NCBI GenBank assembly: GCA_017550685.1
Contig: JAFZOJ010000034.1
Span: 1 to 64,000, forward strand
Direction of reading: 5' to 3'
DNA length: 64,000 nucleotides
Source of the DNA: Treponema sp.
GTDB taxonomy: Bacteria; Spirochaetota; Spirochaetia; Treponematales; Treponemataceae
Below the pieces are notes generated by a model, which did not search any database, was not told the DNA's origin, and saw nothing but the letters and a program-made list of their open reading frames with translations. Position 1 is the stretch's first letter. Each line of letters begins with the position of its first letter. This document shows positions 44,407 through 52,475 of this stretch, piece by piece. The translations under genes were made by a program, and so were the position numbers.

Positions 44407-46823
44407 CAGAATTTCCAATAACCCCCTTTCTCGATGATATCTGCGATGCCCTTAAAAACTCTCCGACACGTTATCTGGTTTTGACTGCAGAAACTGCGGC
44501 GGGAAAATCGACGGTTCTGCCGCTGGCGCTTTTGAAGAAATTTTCCGGAAAAATGATTATGACGGAGCCGCGAAGAATTGCGGTTCTTGGAGTTGCAAAT
44601 CGTGTTCAAGAATTGTGGCAGAATGAATGCAGCGGCAATCCGGATGAAGTTGGATATAAGATTCACCTTGAAAATAAAATTACAAATCAAACCCGGCTGG
44701 AGGTTGTGACCGAAGCTATCCTTGTAAGGCAGCTGCAGAGTGACCCGGCCCTGGAAGCTTATAATGTTGTTGTCCTGGATGAGTTTCACGAAAGGTCTGT
44801 AAACACAGATCTGGCTCTGGCTTTTTTGAAGGAAGCAATGCAGCTGCGGGATGATTTGTTTGTTATTATCATGTCCGCAACAATTGATACGGACAGGCTG
44901 CAAAAATATCTGGGCGGCGACACTCCTGTAATGAAGATTCCGGGAAGACAGTTTCCGGTAAAGGTGGTGTATGAGGCAGGGAAGAGTGTTACTAGTGTGA
45001 TAGAAAAAGAACTAAAAATGATATGCAATCAAAAAAGGCCCTTCGAGAGTCTCAGGGACCCCAAGGCCTCTGCGGTCCTTCGACAAGCTCAGGAACCACG
45101 GGTTGAAGGGCCCTCTAATATCCTTGTTTTTCTTCCGGGTATTTCTGATATCCGAAAGGCGCAGGATGAACTTCTGGCAACCGGTCTCTTTGATGATAAC
45201 TCCGCCAACGAGCTTTGTTTTCTTCATTCAAGCATAACGCTGCAGGAACAAAAAAGAATTATCACACCACCACGCCAAGGCGAAAAACAAAAACGACGGG
45301 TTATTCTTTCTTCTGCAATTGCCGAAACTTCGCTGACTGTGCCCGGTGTTACAACCGTTATAGATTGCGGACTTGCCAGAGTAAACAGCATGGATTTGAA
45401 TACCGGCATGGAAAAGCTTACCACACAAACCGAAAGTGAATTTTCTGCCGAACAGCGTAAGGGTCGAGCAGGCCGTCTTTGCAAAGGAAAGTGTATCCGC
45501 CTGTGGAACGAGCATGACCCTCGGGTAAAGAATTTTCCTCCCGAAATTTTGCGCGCAGATCTTGTTTCGCTTGTGCTTGAATGCAGTGAACGCGGTGTGT
45601 TTAATGTTGATGGAATTGACTGGCTGGATAGTCCTACCAGGGCCTCCTGGGAAGAAAGCAAAAGCCTGTTGCTGGAGCTTGGAATGATTAATGCTGACGG
45701 CAGGATTAGTCCAAAAGGAAAAGCTGCATTAACCCTTGGCGTTCATCCTCGTCTTGCAGGAATTGCACTTGCGGGTTATCAGAATAAAAAGCTTACAGCT
45801 CAGGCACGCGATATATTGATTAAGTTCAGTACCTATGAAAATGCCTCTGTAGAGCTCAAAAACCGCTTTATTACGGACCTTGAAAGGCGTCTTGGTCAAA
45901 TTACTCAATTAAACGAAGAACCCCCTGAATTTTTAATCCTATGCGGCTATCCTGACCGTCTTGCAAAACGAACCAGCGAAAGCGGTAAAGATCCTTCAGA
46001 ATATCAGTTTGCGGGAGGCAGACAGGCCAGAATGTACAAGGCTGGGCCAAAATGGATTGTTGCTCCTGATGTACTTTCCGGGCAGAAGGAAGCGGTGATT
46101 TTTGATTTTGTTGAACTTCCTGAACAGGCGATTACAGAATATCTTGAAAGCCACAGTCAGCTCAGGCAAATCTGCACCTTTAAAAACGGCAAGGTTCAAA
46201 AGCTTGAACAAAAATGCTTTGGAAAGCTTGTACTTTCTTCCAGAAAACTTGCGGCCTCGGACGAAGATTACGCTCAGGCCTGGCTTACAGAAATTGAGGA
46301 AAAAGGAATTGAGTGTCTTCCTTCCGATGCAAAAATAGAAAGCCTTTTGATCCGTACGGAATTTGTAGAACAGCAGAATGGCACTGACAGCAACTCAAGC
46401 TTAAACGAACGCCTTTGCACCACAGCCTCCGAATGGCTCATTCCTTTTATGGCAGGAAAAACTCAGCTTACAGCCGCTACAGTATATGACGCCCTTTACT
46501 GGTACTTAATTGGTGCAGAAACAGACCGTCTTGCTCCGGAATTCATAACTCTTGAAAACGGAAGGCGCGTCAAAGTAAAATACGAAAAGCAGGCAGAAAT
46601 CCGTCCGGTAATTGAAATAATTATCCAGAGAATTTTCGGCTGCTATACAACTCCACAAATCTGCGGAAAAAAGGTTTTGCTCAGGCTGCTTTCTCCGGCA
46701 AGCAGACCGCTTCAGGTTACCGAAGATCTGGAGCATTTCTGGACCGGCGCCTGGGTAGAAATTTGCAAAGAAATGAAAGGGCGGTATCCAAAGCATAACT
46801 GGGACTACAGGAGCATAGAATAG
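44403..46823 (+). CDS. hrpB: DEAH-box ATP-dependent RNA helicase HrpB, with repeat-derived insert
   Basis: 806 residues. The DEAH core has TAAGKSTVLPLALL (Walker A), MTEPRRIAV, VVLDEFHERSVNTDLALAF (DEFH), IIMSATIDTDRL, NILVFLPGISDIRKAQ, AETSLTVPGVTTVID and EQRKGRAGRLCKGKCIRLW (motif VI). The HrpB-specific C-terminal domain follows. The start is the ATG overlapping the DUF763 stop. Residues about 212-238 (KRPFESLRDPKASAVLRQAQ...) are encoded by a tandem family-B palindrome and lie between the two RecA-like domains, where related helicases have a short loop. The frame is intact. Confidence 0.88.
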   Translation: MTEFPITPFLDDICDALKNSPTRYLVLTAETAAGKSTVLPLALLKKFSGKMIMTEPRRIAVLGVANRVQELWQNECSGNPDEVGYKIHLENKITNQTRLEVVTEAILVRQLQSDPALEAYNVVVLDEFHERSVNTDLALAFLKEAMQLRDDLFVIIMSATIDTDRLQKYLGGDTPVMKIPGRQFPVKVVYEAGKSVTSVIEKELKMICNQKRPFESLRDPKASAVLRQAQEPRVEGPSNILVFLPGISDIRKAQDELLATGLFDDNSANELCFLHSSITLQEQKRIITPPRQGEKQKRRVILSSAIAETSLTVPGVTTVIDCGLARVNSMDLNTGMEKLTTQTESEFSAEQRKGRAGRLCKGKCIRLWNEHDPRVKNFPPEILRADLVSLVLECSERGVFNVDGIDWLDSPTRASWEESKSLLLELGMINADGRISPKGKAALTLGVHPRLAGIALAGYQNKKLTAQARDILIKFSTYENASVELKNRFITDLERRLGQITQLNEEPPEFLILCGYPDRLAKRTSESGKDPSEYQFAGGRQARMYKAGPKWIVAPDVLSGQKEAVIFDFVELPEQAITEYLESHSQLRQICTFKNGKVQKLEQKCFGKLVLSSRKLAASDEDYAQAWLTEIEEKGIECLPSDAKIESLLIRTEFVEQQNGTDSNSSLNERLCTTASEWLIPFMAGKTQLTAATVYDALYWYLIGAETDRLAPEFITLENGRRVKVKYEKQAEIRPVIEIIIQRIFGCYTTPQICGKKVLLRLLSPASRPLQVTEDLEHFWTGAWVEICKEMKGRYPKHNWDYRSIE
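45037..45113 (+). repeat. In-frame tandem family-B palindrome inside hrpB
   Basis: GGCCCTTCGAGAGTCTCAGG, then TCCTTCGACAAGCTCAGGAA, closing with GAAGGGCCC. Two family-B units lie head to tail inside the coding sequence, and the reading frame stays open through them. Confidence 0.9.
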
Positions 46824-46848
46824 ATGCTGAAACAAGTTCAGCATGACA
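46824..46848. repeat. Family-C half unit between hrpB and the DUF218 gene
   Basis: ATGCTGAAAC and GTTCAGCAT form a hairpin directly after the hrpB stop. The following ATGACAC supplies the first possible ATG of the next gene. Confidence 0.8.
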
Positions 46849-47697
46849 CAAGATATGATTGCATTATTTATAATTCTTGGAATACTTAGTATTTCTTATG
46901 ACATAACCCTCATCCTCTTAAACCCCGGCACGTTCTGGGACAACGTTTTTTCTTTTACGCACATCTGGCTGGCGCTGGGGGCCTACCTAATTTTTGTGGC
47001 AATCTACCGGATAAAAACAAAGCATTCCTTCTGGAGCGTCTGGAAGCGCTGGGTTAAACTAACAGTCGTTAGTCTAGGCACAATAGCAGCCGTCATATCA
47101 ATAATAAATCTTACACTCATATTAACTCCTGCCGTGGTAGGCACAGACGAAAAAGCAGAGCATGTAATATTACTTGGCGGAGGAATAAGCAAGGACGGAA
47201 AACTTCCAAAATCCGTAATGACTCGTGTAGAAAAAGCCGCAGAATATTTAAACAAAAATCCGGAATCAATCTGTGTTGTAACGGGAGGTACACTGGACTG
47301 GCTCCCATGTCCCGAGGCCCCCGAGCTTAAACGACAACTCGTGCTTGCAGGTGTAAATCCTGAGCGCATACTTGTAGAGGATCAGGCCAAGGATACAATT
47401 CAGAATTTTCAGTTGAGCTGTAAGATACTGGCAGAGTACAAACAAACAAGCGTAAAAGAAATATTGGAAACGCCGACCGCTGTAGTAACAAGCCGTTTTC
47501 ATTTACGTCGCAGCGAACGACTTGCCCGCAGAATGGGCTTTACAAATATAAAAGGAATACCGGCAGCCTGCCCACCGGTATACGTGCTTCACAATTATGT
47601 GCGCGAGATTTGTGCTTATGTAAAATTGAATCTGAGAATTTTGTTGACAGGAAAGCCTACTTCCCTAATTCTATTGAACGATTGCAAGCAGCGGTAA
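46843..47697 (+). CDS. DUF218/YdcF-SanA-like membrane protein
   Basis: 284 residues (280 if the start is the ATG at 46855; neither has a Shine-Dalgarno). Three N-terminal transmembrane segments are followed by a DUF218 domain: AEHVILLGGGISKDGKL, ICVVTGGTLDW, ERILVEDQAKDTIQNF and TAVVTSRFHLRRSERLARRMGF. Related proteins (SanA, ElyC) work in envelope integrity and polysaccharide metabolism. It probably belongs to the hrpB transcript. The coding sequence contains an ACTAAC-AGTC-GTTAGT palindrome (47058-47073), and its 3' end overlaps proC by 41 bp, tail to tail. Confidence 0.78.
   Translation: MTQDMIALFIILGILSISYDITLILLNPGTFWDNVFSFTHIWLALGAYLIFVAIYRIKTKHSFWSVWKRWVKLTVVSLGTIAAVISIINLTLILTPAVVGTDEKAEHVILLGGGISKDGKLPKSVMTRVEKAAEYLNKNPESICVVTGGTLDWLPCPEAPELKRQLVLAGVNPERILVEDQAKDTIQNFQLSCKILAEYKQTSVKEILETPTAVVTSRFHLRRSERLARRMGFTNIKGIPAACPPVYVLHNYVREICAYVKLNLRILLTGKPTSLILLNDCKQR
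47058..47073. promoter_or_regulatory. Operator-like palindrome inside the DUF218 gene
   Basis: ACTAACAGTCGTTAGT, with arms ACTAAC and GTTAGT 4 bp apart, matching the element at 34538 and 31256. Its position inside a coding sequence makes a regulatory role less certain. Confidence 0.4.
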
Positions 47698-48445
47698 TTG
47701 CTTCGATTACTGCATTGCGGAAGCCGTTCTTTTCAAGGGCAGCAACACCTTCGATTGTTGTACCTGCCGGAGAACAAACCATGTCCTTAAGTTCAGCAGG
47801 AGTTTTTCCGCTTTGCATAACCATTCCGGCAGAACCATATACAGTCTGAGCTGCATAAGTATAAGCCTGGCTGCGTGGCATTCCACAGCGGACTGCAGCA
47901 TCTGCCATAGCTTCGATAAACATAAATACAAAGGCAGGACCCGAACCGCTTACAGCTGTAACACAATCCATAAGCTTTTCAAGAACAACTTCTACGCGTC
48001 CTGCACAGCTTAAAATTTCAATAGCAGTTTTAGCTTCGTCTTCTTTGATATTTGAACCATAAGTAATGGCTGTCATGCCCTGATTAATCTGAGCGCAGAC
48101 ATTAGGCATCATGCGGATAAAGCGTGCCTTTGGAGCCCATGCCTGGAGCTTTTCAAGCTTTACTCCTGCAGCCATAGAAATTACAACAGATTTGTCCGAA
48201 ATCTTTGTGCCAATCTCTGCAAAAACGTCTCCAAGAAACTGAGGTTTTACAGCAAGGAAAATATAATCGCAGTCAAGCACATCAGCGTTAGTTTCAACAA
48301 ACACAGCGCCGGTCTCTGCCGCAAAAGCCTTTCCCATAGCAGTATTTTTATCAGTAACCTTAATCCGGCTTACATCATATTTTTTGCAAACAGCGCGCAT
48401 AATTGCACCGCCCATTGCACCAGTTCCAATACATCCGATTTTCAT
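47657..48445 (-). CDS. proC: Pyrroline-5-carboxylate reductase
   Basis: 262 residues. The N-terminal Rossmann motif is IGCIGTGAMGGAIMRA. DYIFLAVKPQFL, VISMAAGVKLEKLQ, RFIRMMPNVCAQINQGMTA and the C-terminal ProC signature (SGSGPAFVFMFIEAMADAAVRCGMPR, then SPAGTTIEGVAALE) are all present. It reduces pyrroline-5-carboxylate to proline, the last step. It has a CAGGAGG ribosome site and lies 17 bp after proB, the third gene of proA-proB-proC. Confidence 0.96.
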   Translation of the reverse strand: MKIGCIGTGAMGGAIMRAVCKKYDVSRIKVTDKNTAMGKAFAAETGAVFVETNADVLDCDYIFLAVKPQFLGDVFAEIGTKISDKSVVISMAAGVKLEKLQAWAPKARFIRMMPNVCAQINQGMTAITYGSNIKEDEAKTAIEILSCAGRVEVVLEKLMDCVTAVSGSGPAFVFMFIEAMADAAVRCGMPRSQAYTYAAQTVYGSAGMVMQSGKTPAELKDMVCSPAGTTIEGVAALEKNGFRNAVIEAITAACNRSIELGK

Positions 48446-48462
48446 ATATATTCCTCCTGTTT

Positions 48463-49260
48463 TTATTCTGCAGTAAATAATGTTCCTTTTGAATTTTCAT
48501 CCAGCAGGCTTTCAAGGGCTTTTTCTTTTTTGCCGTTTGCAAGTAAAAGCTGGATTCCGTATGCAGTAACTTTCTCGGCAGCCTGAATTTTTGTTTCAAC
48601 TCCGCCTGTTCCAAAAGAACTTGTTCCGCCAATTTTAATCTGATCACGCAATTCTTTGATAGAAGTGACAGTCTCAATAAACTTGGCGTCCTTATTTGTT
48701 TTTGGATTATCTGTAAAGATTCCGTCCTCGTCGCCAAACAAAATGAGCATATCTGCTGACCAGAGTATTGCGGTAAGGGCGCTCAGGTTATCGTTATCAC
48801 CAATTTTAATTTCATCAAAGCTTACGCTGTCGTTTTCGTTGATGATTGGTACAACGCCTTCGTCTACAAGAGTGAACAAGGTGTTGCGGATATTGAGCGA
48901 GCGGTGTTCGTTTTCAAAGTCATCTTTAGTCAAAAGCAGCTGGCCTATGTGAAGCTCCTGCTTCTGGAAAGCCTTGCGCCACTGATGCATAAGCTCTACC
49001 TGACCAATTGCACACAATGCCTGGCGGTAGTGAACGTCCTTTTTGCGGGCCCATTCCTTGGTTGTAGATACACCTGCAACCTGTGCTCCGGAAGAAACCA
49101 GAATAAGCTGCTTGCCCTGTTTAATGAGCTCGGCGCACTGCTGGGCAAACTCCAGCATAAATTCAATGTTTATAGTTCCGTCCGGCTTGGCAAGTGTGTT
49201 AGAACCAATTTTTATAACTATCTTACGTGCGTCCTTTAAAGCTTCATTTATGTTTCCCAT
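48463..49260 (-). CDS. proB: Glutamate 5-kinase, short form without PUA domain
   Basis: 265 residues: only the amino-acid-kinase domain. KIVIKIGSNTLAKPDG, ILVSSGAQVAG, PIINENDSVSFDEIKIGDNDNLSA, and FGTGGVETKIQAAEKVTAYG are the phosphate, glutamate and ATP-binding segments. The C-terminal PUA domain of E. coli ProB (about 367 residues) is missing, as in many other bacteria. It makes gamma-glutamyl phosphate, which ProA reduces. It has a good AAGGAG Shine-Dalgarno and a family-B palindrome in the gap to proA. Confidence 0.95.
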   Translation of the reverse strand: MGNINEALKDARKIVIKIGSNTLAKPDGTINIEFMLEFAQQCAELIKQGKQLILVSSGAQVAGVSTTKEWARKKDVHYRQALCAIGQVELMHQWRKAFQKQELHIGQLLLTKDDFENEHRSLNIRNTLFTLVDEGVVPIINENDSVSFDEIKIGDNDNLSALTAILWSADMLILFGDEDGIFTDNPKTNKDAKFIETVTSIKELRDQIKIGGTSSFGTGGVETKIQAAEKVTAYGIQLLLANGKKEKALESLLDENSKGTLFTAE

Positions 49261-49274
49261 TTTATAACTCCTTT

Positions 49275-49302
49275 GTGGGGCCCTTCGAGTGCCTCAGGGA
49301 CC
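49275..49302. repeat. Family-B palindrome between proA and proB
   Basis: GGGGCCCTTCGAGTGCCTCA followed by GGGACCCC. It is nearly identical to the copy inside proA 370 bp away. Confidence 0.85.
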
Positions 49303-49313
49303 CCGGGCGTTAG

Positions 49314-50627
49314 CTATCTGATCTGTCCTTCGCCGTCAATAAGGTATTTTGTTGTTGTAAGCACTTTAATTCCCATAGGGCCGCGGGCGTGCAGCTTCTG
49401 GGTGCTTATGCCAAGTTCTGCTCCAAAGCCAAACTCACCGCCGTCTGTAAAGCGGGTGCTGGCATTTACGTAAACGCAGCTTGCATCAATCATTGACTGG
49501 AAAAGCCTTGTATTTGCGCGGCTTTCAGAGATTATGCTTTCGCTGTGCTTTGTATTGTGTGTATTTATGTAATTGATTGCTTCTTCGATTGAATCTACAA
49601 CCTTTATACAGCATTCGTAGTCAAGATATTCGTTGCCAAAGTCTTCTTCAGTAGCAGGAAACAGGATGGTTTGGGGCCCTTCGAGAGCCTCAGGGACCCC
49701 ATCATTAGTGGTTCCGTTTGATACTACGCACTTTTCCAGTATCCCGAATGATTTTTCGTCGGCATGGAGCTTTACGCGGCCGGCAAATTTGTCTGCAAGC
49801 ATCGGTAAAAACTGCTGGGCAACCTTAGAATGCACAACAATACACTCAATTGCATTGCAAACGCTTGGTCGCTGGATTTTCGCATTCTCAGCAATACGGC
49901 AGGCCATTTCCAGATTTGCAAATTCATCAACAAAAAGGTGACAAACTCCGCTTCCGGTTTCAATTACAGGAACACGTGCGTTCTGTACAACAGTCTGAAT
50001 AAGCTTTTTTCCGCCGCGTGGCAGACATACATCTATCATTCCAACTGCATTCAAAATCTGATCTACATCACTGTGGTCGTGCTCGCGAACTTCCACAAGT
50101 TCAATAGCCTCTGGAACACCGCCTTCTACACCGGCAAGCGCTTCACGAATCACACGAACAATTTCTACATTAGATTTGTAAGAAGATGAAGAACCGCGCA
50201 GCAAAATTGAATTACCGCTTTTGTATGCCAGGCTGAACGCATCAACAGTAACATTCGGCCGGTTTTCATAAATAATTGCAACAACACCAAGAGGCACGCG
50301 AACCTGTCTAATGTTCAAACCGTTAGGAGTTTTCCAGCCGCCAAGCTCTTCGCCAACAGGATCGGTCTGACCAATTACCAGGCGCAGGCTTGCAACAATA
50401 CCGTCAATACGTTTGTCATCAAGCAAAAGGCGGTCAATTATAGACTCACTCATACCGCCTGCACGGGCAGCATCAATATCAAGTTTGTTTGCGGCAATAA
50501 TAGAACCGCGGTTTTTATCAAGGGCAACGGCCACAGCTTCCAGAGCAGCATTTTTCTGACTTGCATTTTGCAAAGCAAGCTTCTGGCTGGCGGCACGCAG
50601 GGAATCGGTTGTATTTTTAATGTTCAT
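49314..50627 (-). CDS. proA: Gamma-glutamyl phosphate reductase with repeat-derived insert
   Basis: 437 residues, about 20 more than E. coli ProA. An aldehyde-dehydrogenase-like enzyme: GVVAIIYENRPNVTVDAFSL, GNSILLRGSSSSYKSN, DVCLPRGGKKLIQ, the active-site Cys229 in ETGSGVCHLFVDE, and the C-terminal STRFTDGGEFGFGAELGIST. It reduces glutamyl phosphate to the semialdehyde. Residues about 307-320 (NDGVPEALEGPQ) are translated from a family-B palindrome in the region before the conserved ILFPATEEDFGNEYL. It is the first gene of the proA-proB-proC operon. Confidence 0.95.
   Translation of the reverse strand: MNIKNTTDSLRAASQKLALQNASQKNAALEAVAVALDKNRGSIIAANKLDIDAARAGGMSESIIDRLLLDDKRIDGIVASLRLVIGQTDPVGEELGGWKTPNGLNIRQVRVPLGVVAIIYENRPNVTVDAFSLAYKSGNSILLRGSSSSYKSNVEIVRVIREALAGVEGGVPEAIELVEVREHDHSDVDQILNAVGMIDVCLPRGGKKLIQTVVQNARVPVIETGSGVCHLFVDEFANLEMACRIAENAKIQRPSVCNAIECIVVHSKVAQQFLPMLADKFAGRVKLHADEKSFGILEKCVVSNGTTNDGVPEALEGPQTILFPATEEDFGNEYLDYECCIKVVDSIEEAINYINTHNTKHSESIISESRANTRLFQSMIDASCVYVNASTRFTDGGEFGFGAELGISTQKLHARGPMGIKVLTTTKYLIDGEGQIR
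49673..49700. repeat. In-frame family-B palindrome inside proA
   Basis: GGGGCCCTTCGAGAGCCTCA followed by GGGACCCC, a complete single unit inside the coding sequence. The reading frame continues through it. Confidence 0.9.
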
Positions 50628-50640
50628 AAAGGTCCTCTTG

Positions 50641-50700
50641 TGTCATCCTCGGGCTTGACCCGGGGATCATGTAATAGATTGTCGGGTCAAGCCCGACAAT
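50641..50700. repeat. Family-A palindromes upstream of proA
   Basis: TGTCATCCTCGGGCTTGACC with CGGGGATCA, then ATTGTCGGG...CCCGACAAT (50678-50700). They fill the gap between proA and the upstream gene's terminator. Confidence 0.85.
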
Positions 50701-50706
50701 GACATA

Positions 50707-50740
50707 TAAAAAAAAGACCGGAACATAAATGCTCCGGTCT
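50707..50740 (-). terminator. Terminator of the 50.8-kb gene
   Basis: On the minus strand AGACCGGA pairs with TCCGGTCT across a 10-nt loop (plus arms 50715-50722 and 50733-50740) and is followed by a run of eight or more T. A strong Rho-independent terminator. Confidence 0.9.
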
Positions 50741-50755
50741 GCTTAAATCAAAATA

Positions 50756-51277
50756 TTAGTAATTTGCAAGGAAATACATTCCAAGCAGCATGGCTAACCG
50801 GCATTTTTCTTCTGACCATTCTGTTTTGGGGGGGAGATTTGAAATATACCACCAGAAAATACCAAATTCCGGGTCAATACGCAGAGTATATTCTGCAAAA
50901 TCCGGTGTATCAGGTTTTTGACCAAACATAAGGAATACTGCCTGATTAATAAGCTGTAAGAAAAGAGTATAGTTGTCAGACCATTTTTCGTTGCTCAGAT
51001 AAACATTAAGCTGATACAAAAGCTGATCCTTAAGAGCAATGTCCGATTTTTCTACCCAGGTTTTCTGAATCAAAAGTGTAAGATTGTTTTTAAAGCTGGA
51101 AACCAGTTTTTCAACGGAAGCAGCCTTTATTTTGGAAAAACCTTTGTCTGATCCAAAAGCAGCTGCAATTAAATCAGCCGAAGACTCATAACCCTTATCT
51201 TTTTCCAGAAAAGTAGAAAGAGCATCAATAGTTTTTGAGTCTAAGAATTCTGTTATTTCACCTGCTTGTTTAGTCAT
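50756..51277 (-). CDS. Cytoplasmic protein of unknown function (173 aa)
   Basis: I do not recognise the family. It is mostly alpha-helical, acidic, with an aromatic-rich C-terminal part (YTLRIDPEFGIFWWYISNLPP, then EKCRLAMLLGMYFLANY). No signal peptide or membrane span is seen. It is a real transcription unit: a good promoter (TTGACC-17-TAATAT) lies just before it and a strong terminator just after. The -10 box ends 6 nt before the ATG and there is no Shine-Dalgarno, so its mRNA is probably leaderless. Confidence 0.65.
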   Translation of the reverse strand: MTKQAGEITEFLDSKTIDALSTFLEKDKGYESSADLIAAAFGSDKGFSKIKAASVEKLVSSFKNNLTLLIQKTWVEKSDIALKDQLLYQLNVYLSNEKWSDNYTLFLQLINQAVFLMFGQKPDTPDFAEYTLRIDPEFGIFWWYISNLPPKTEWSEEKCRLAMLLGMYFLANY

Positions 51278-51283
51278 ACTTAA

Positions 51284-51312
51284 ATATTAAAGATTTATTA
51301 TGACTTGGTCAA
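51284..51312 (-). promoter_or_regulatory. Promoter for the 50.8-kb gene, leaderless layout
   Basis: On the minus strand TTGACC (51307-51312), 17-nt spacer, TAATAT (51284-51289), six bases, then ATG at 51277. Confidence 0.7.
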
Positions 51313-51333
51313 TGTCTGAATCAGCCACCTTAA

Positions 51334-51954
51334 TTATCCAAAAAAGTTTGTCCACTTGTGCTGGGCTTCTTTTTCCGGATAGCCGAATTTTTCCTTACCA
51401 AGGGCAAAGGATTTAATCATAAAGCTCATGTTGCGGGCAAGAATGCGCAGAGTCTGCATGCCTTCTTCATCACGCACTGCTTCTCCCGGCGCTCCACCAT
51501 GAATATTATTCCAGTACTGGCTAGGCGCAATCGGCATTCCGCTAATTGTAAAAAACTTGTTCAAAACATCATAGGCGGCAGTAGTTCCGGCACGGCGGGC
51601 ACAGACAAAGCCTGCACCAACCTTAAATGATTTATCAAAATGGCTTGAATAAAAAAGTCTCTGCAAAAAGGCCTGAACGGTTGCATTTGGGGCAGCATAA
51701 TAAACAGGAGAACCTACAACAAGACCGTCTGCGGCCTCAAATTTAGCGGCAAATTCATTAACTTCATCATCAAAAACGCAGGAACCCTTCTTGCTGCACT
51801 GATTACAGCCGATACAGCCGCGTATATCCTTATTTCCAATATTATAAATCTCGGTTTCTATGCCTTCCTGAGCAAAAACCTTTTCCATTTCGTGCAGTCC
51901 TGCAAGCGTATTGCTGTTTGGACGCGGACTTCCGTTTACTAAAAGTACCTTCAT
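51334..51954 (-). CDS. Flavodoxin-fold NAD(P)H-dependent FMN reductase with Cys cluster
   Basis: 206 residues. It starts MKVLLVNGSPRPNSNTLAGL, the phosphate-binding loop of the NADPH-dependent FMN reductase/iron-sulfur flavoprotein family. NKDIRGCIGCNQCSKKGSCVFDDEV holds a compact four-Cys group like the C-x2-C-x2-C-x(4-7)-C iron-sulfur motif of Isf-type flavoproteins. GLVVGSPVYYAAPNATVQAFLQRLFY is the flavin-binding region. It is likely a redox enzyme for quinones or other small acceptors. A strong AGGAGG ribosome site precedes the ATG. Confidence 0.82.
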   Translation of the reverse strand: MKVLLVNGSPRPNSNTLAGLHEMEKVFAQEGIETEIYNIGNKDIRGCIGCNQCSKKGSCVFDDEVNEFAAKFEAADGLVVGSPVYYAAPNATVQAFLQRLFYSSHFDKSFKVGAGFVCARRAGTTAAYDVLNKFFTISGMPIAPSQYWNNIHGGAPGEAVRDEEGMQTLRILARNMSFMIKSFALGKEKFGYPEKEAQHKWTNFFG

Positions 51955-52054
51955 TCTGGCCTCCTGTATGATAATTCAAGATTATAAGTGCGCCGACTTG
52001 ATAAATCAATGTAAAAATCTAGCCGAAAAGTGAACAAATTGCTAAAATCAAGCA

Positions 52055-52336
52055 ATGATGGAATTAACAAGCAAACAGCGAAAAGAACTTGAAAAAATTG
52101 CTCATGATTTACAGCCCGTTGTAATTGTTGGTGGGGCTGGTGTTACCGACGGCGTTATGGATATGGTAGATAAATCGCTTGCGGCTCATGAACTTATCAA
52201 GGTAAAATTCAACGAATACAAGGATGAAAAACAGGAGCTTACACAGCAGATCTGCCAGACAACTGATGCAACTCTTGTACGAATTATTGGAAATATAGCA
52301 ATCTTATTCCGCGAAAAAGAAGACAAAAAAGAATAA
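52055..52336 (+). CDS. yhbY: YhbY-family CRM-domain RNA-binding protein
   Basis: 93 residues forming one CRM domain: LTSKQRKELEKIAHDLQPVVIVGGAGVTDGVMDMVDKSLAAHELIKVKF, ending with IIGNIAILFREKED. The GxxG loop (GGAG) that contacts RNA is present. YhbY associates with the large ribosomal subunit precursor. TAAAAT (52043-52048) lies 6 nt before the ATG and no Shine-Dalgarno exists, so a leaderless mRNA is likely, although the -35 region is poor. A second in-frame ATG follows immediately. Confidence 0.9.
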   Translation: MMELTSKQRKELEKIAHDLQPVVIVGGAGVTDGVMDMVDKSLAAHELIKVKFNEYKDEKQELTQQICQTTDATLVRIIGNIAILFREKEDKKE

Positions 52337-52386
52337 TGCTACGATAAGTAGCGGAAAAAACCCCTTTTGTAATCTGTAATTTCTGT

Positions 52387-52452
52387 TAAAATAGAATCAT
52401 GTGCCGTAATATTTGAGTAATCCCAAGGGGTTGCAGGGCGCCGCACCCGGGA
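52387..52452 (+). promoter_or_regulatory. Promoter and structured 5' leader of the XRE-sensor gene
   Basis: TAAAAT (52387-52392) starts a leader of roughly 75 nt. Positions 52421-52452 fold into one GC-rich stem: TCCC with GGGA, GGG with CCC, TGC with GCA, with small bulges and an 8-nt loop AGGGCGCC that holds a palindromic GGCGCC. The GAGGT ribosome site follows. It could be a regulatory element, perhaps dimerising through the loop; no known riboswitch class is recognised. Confidence 0.45.
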
Positions 52453-52475
52453 AAAAATTCAAAGCGAGGTAAAAC

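Noticed and set aside
44334-44903. A 189-codon frame antisense to hrpB
   Set aside because: It overlaps the well-conserved helicase motifs on the other strand and looks like noise.
52337-52352. A GCTAC-GATAA-GTAGC hairpin after yhbY as terminator
   Set aside because: The stem is only 5 bp and is followed by A residues on the coding strand, not T; termination is unlikely.
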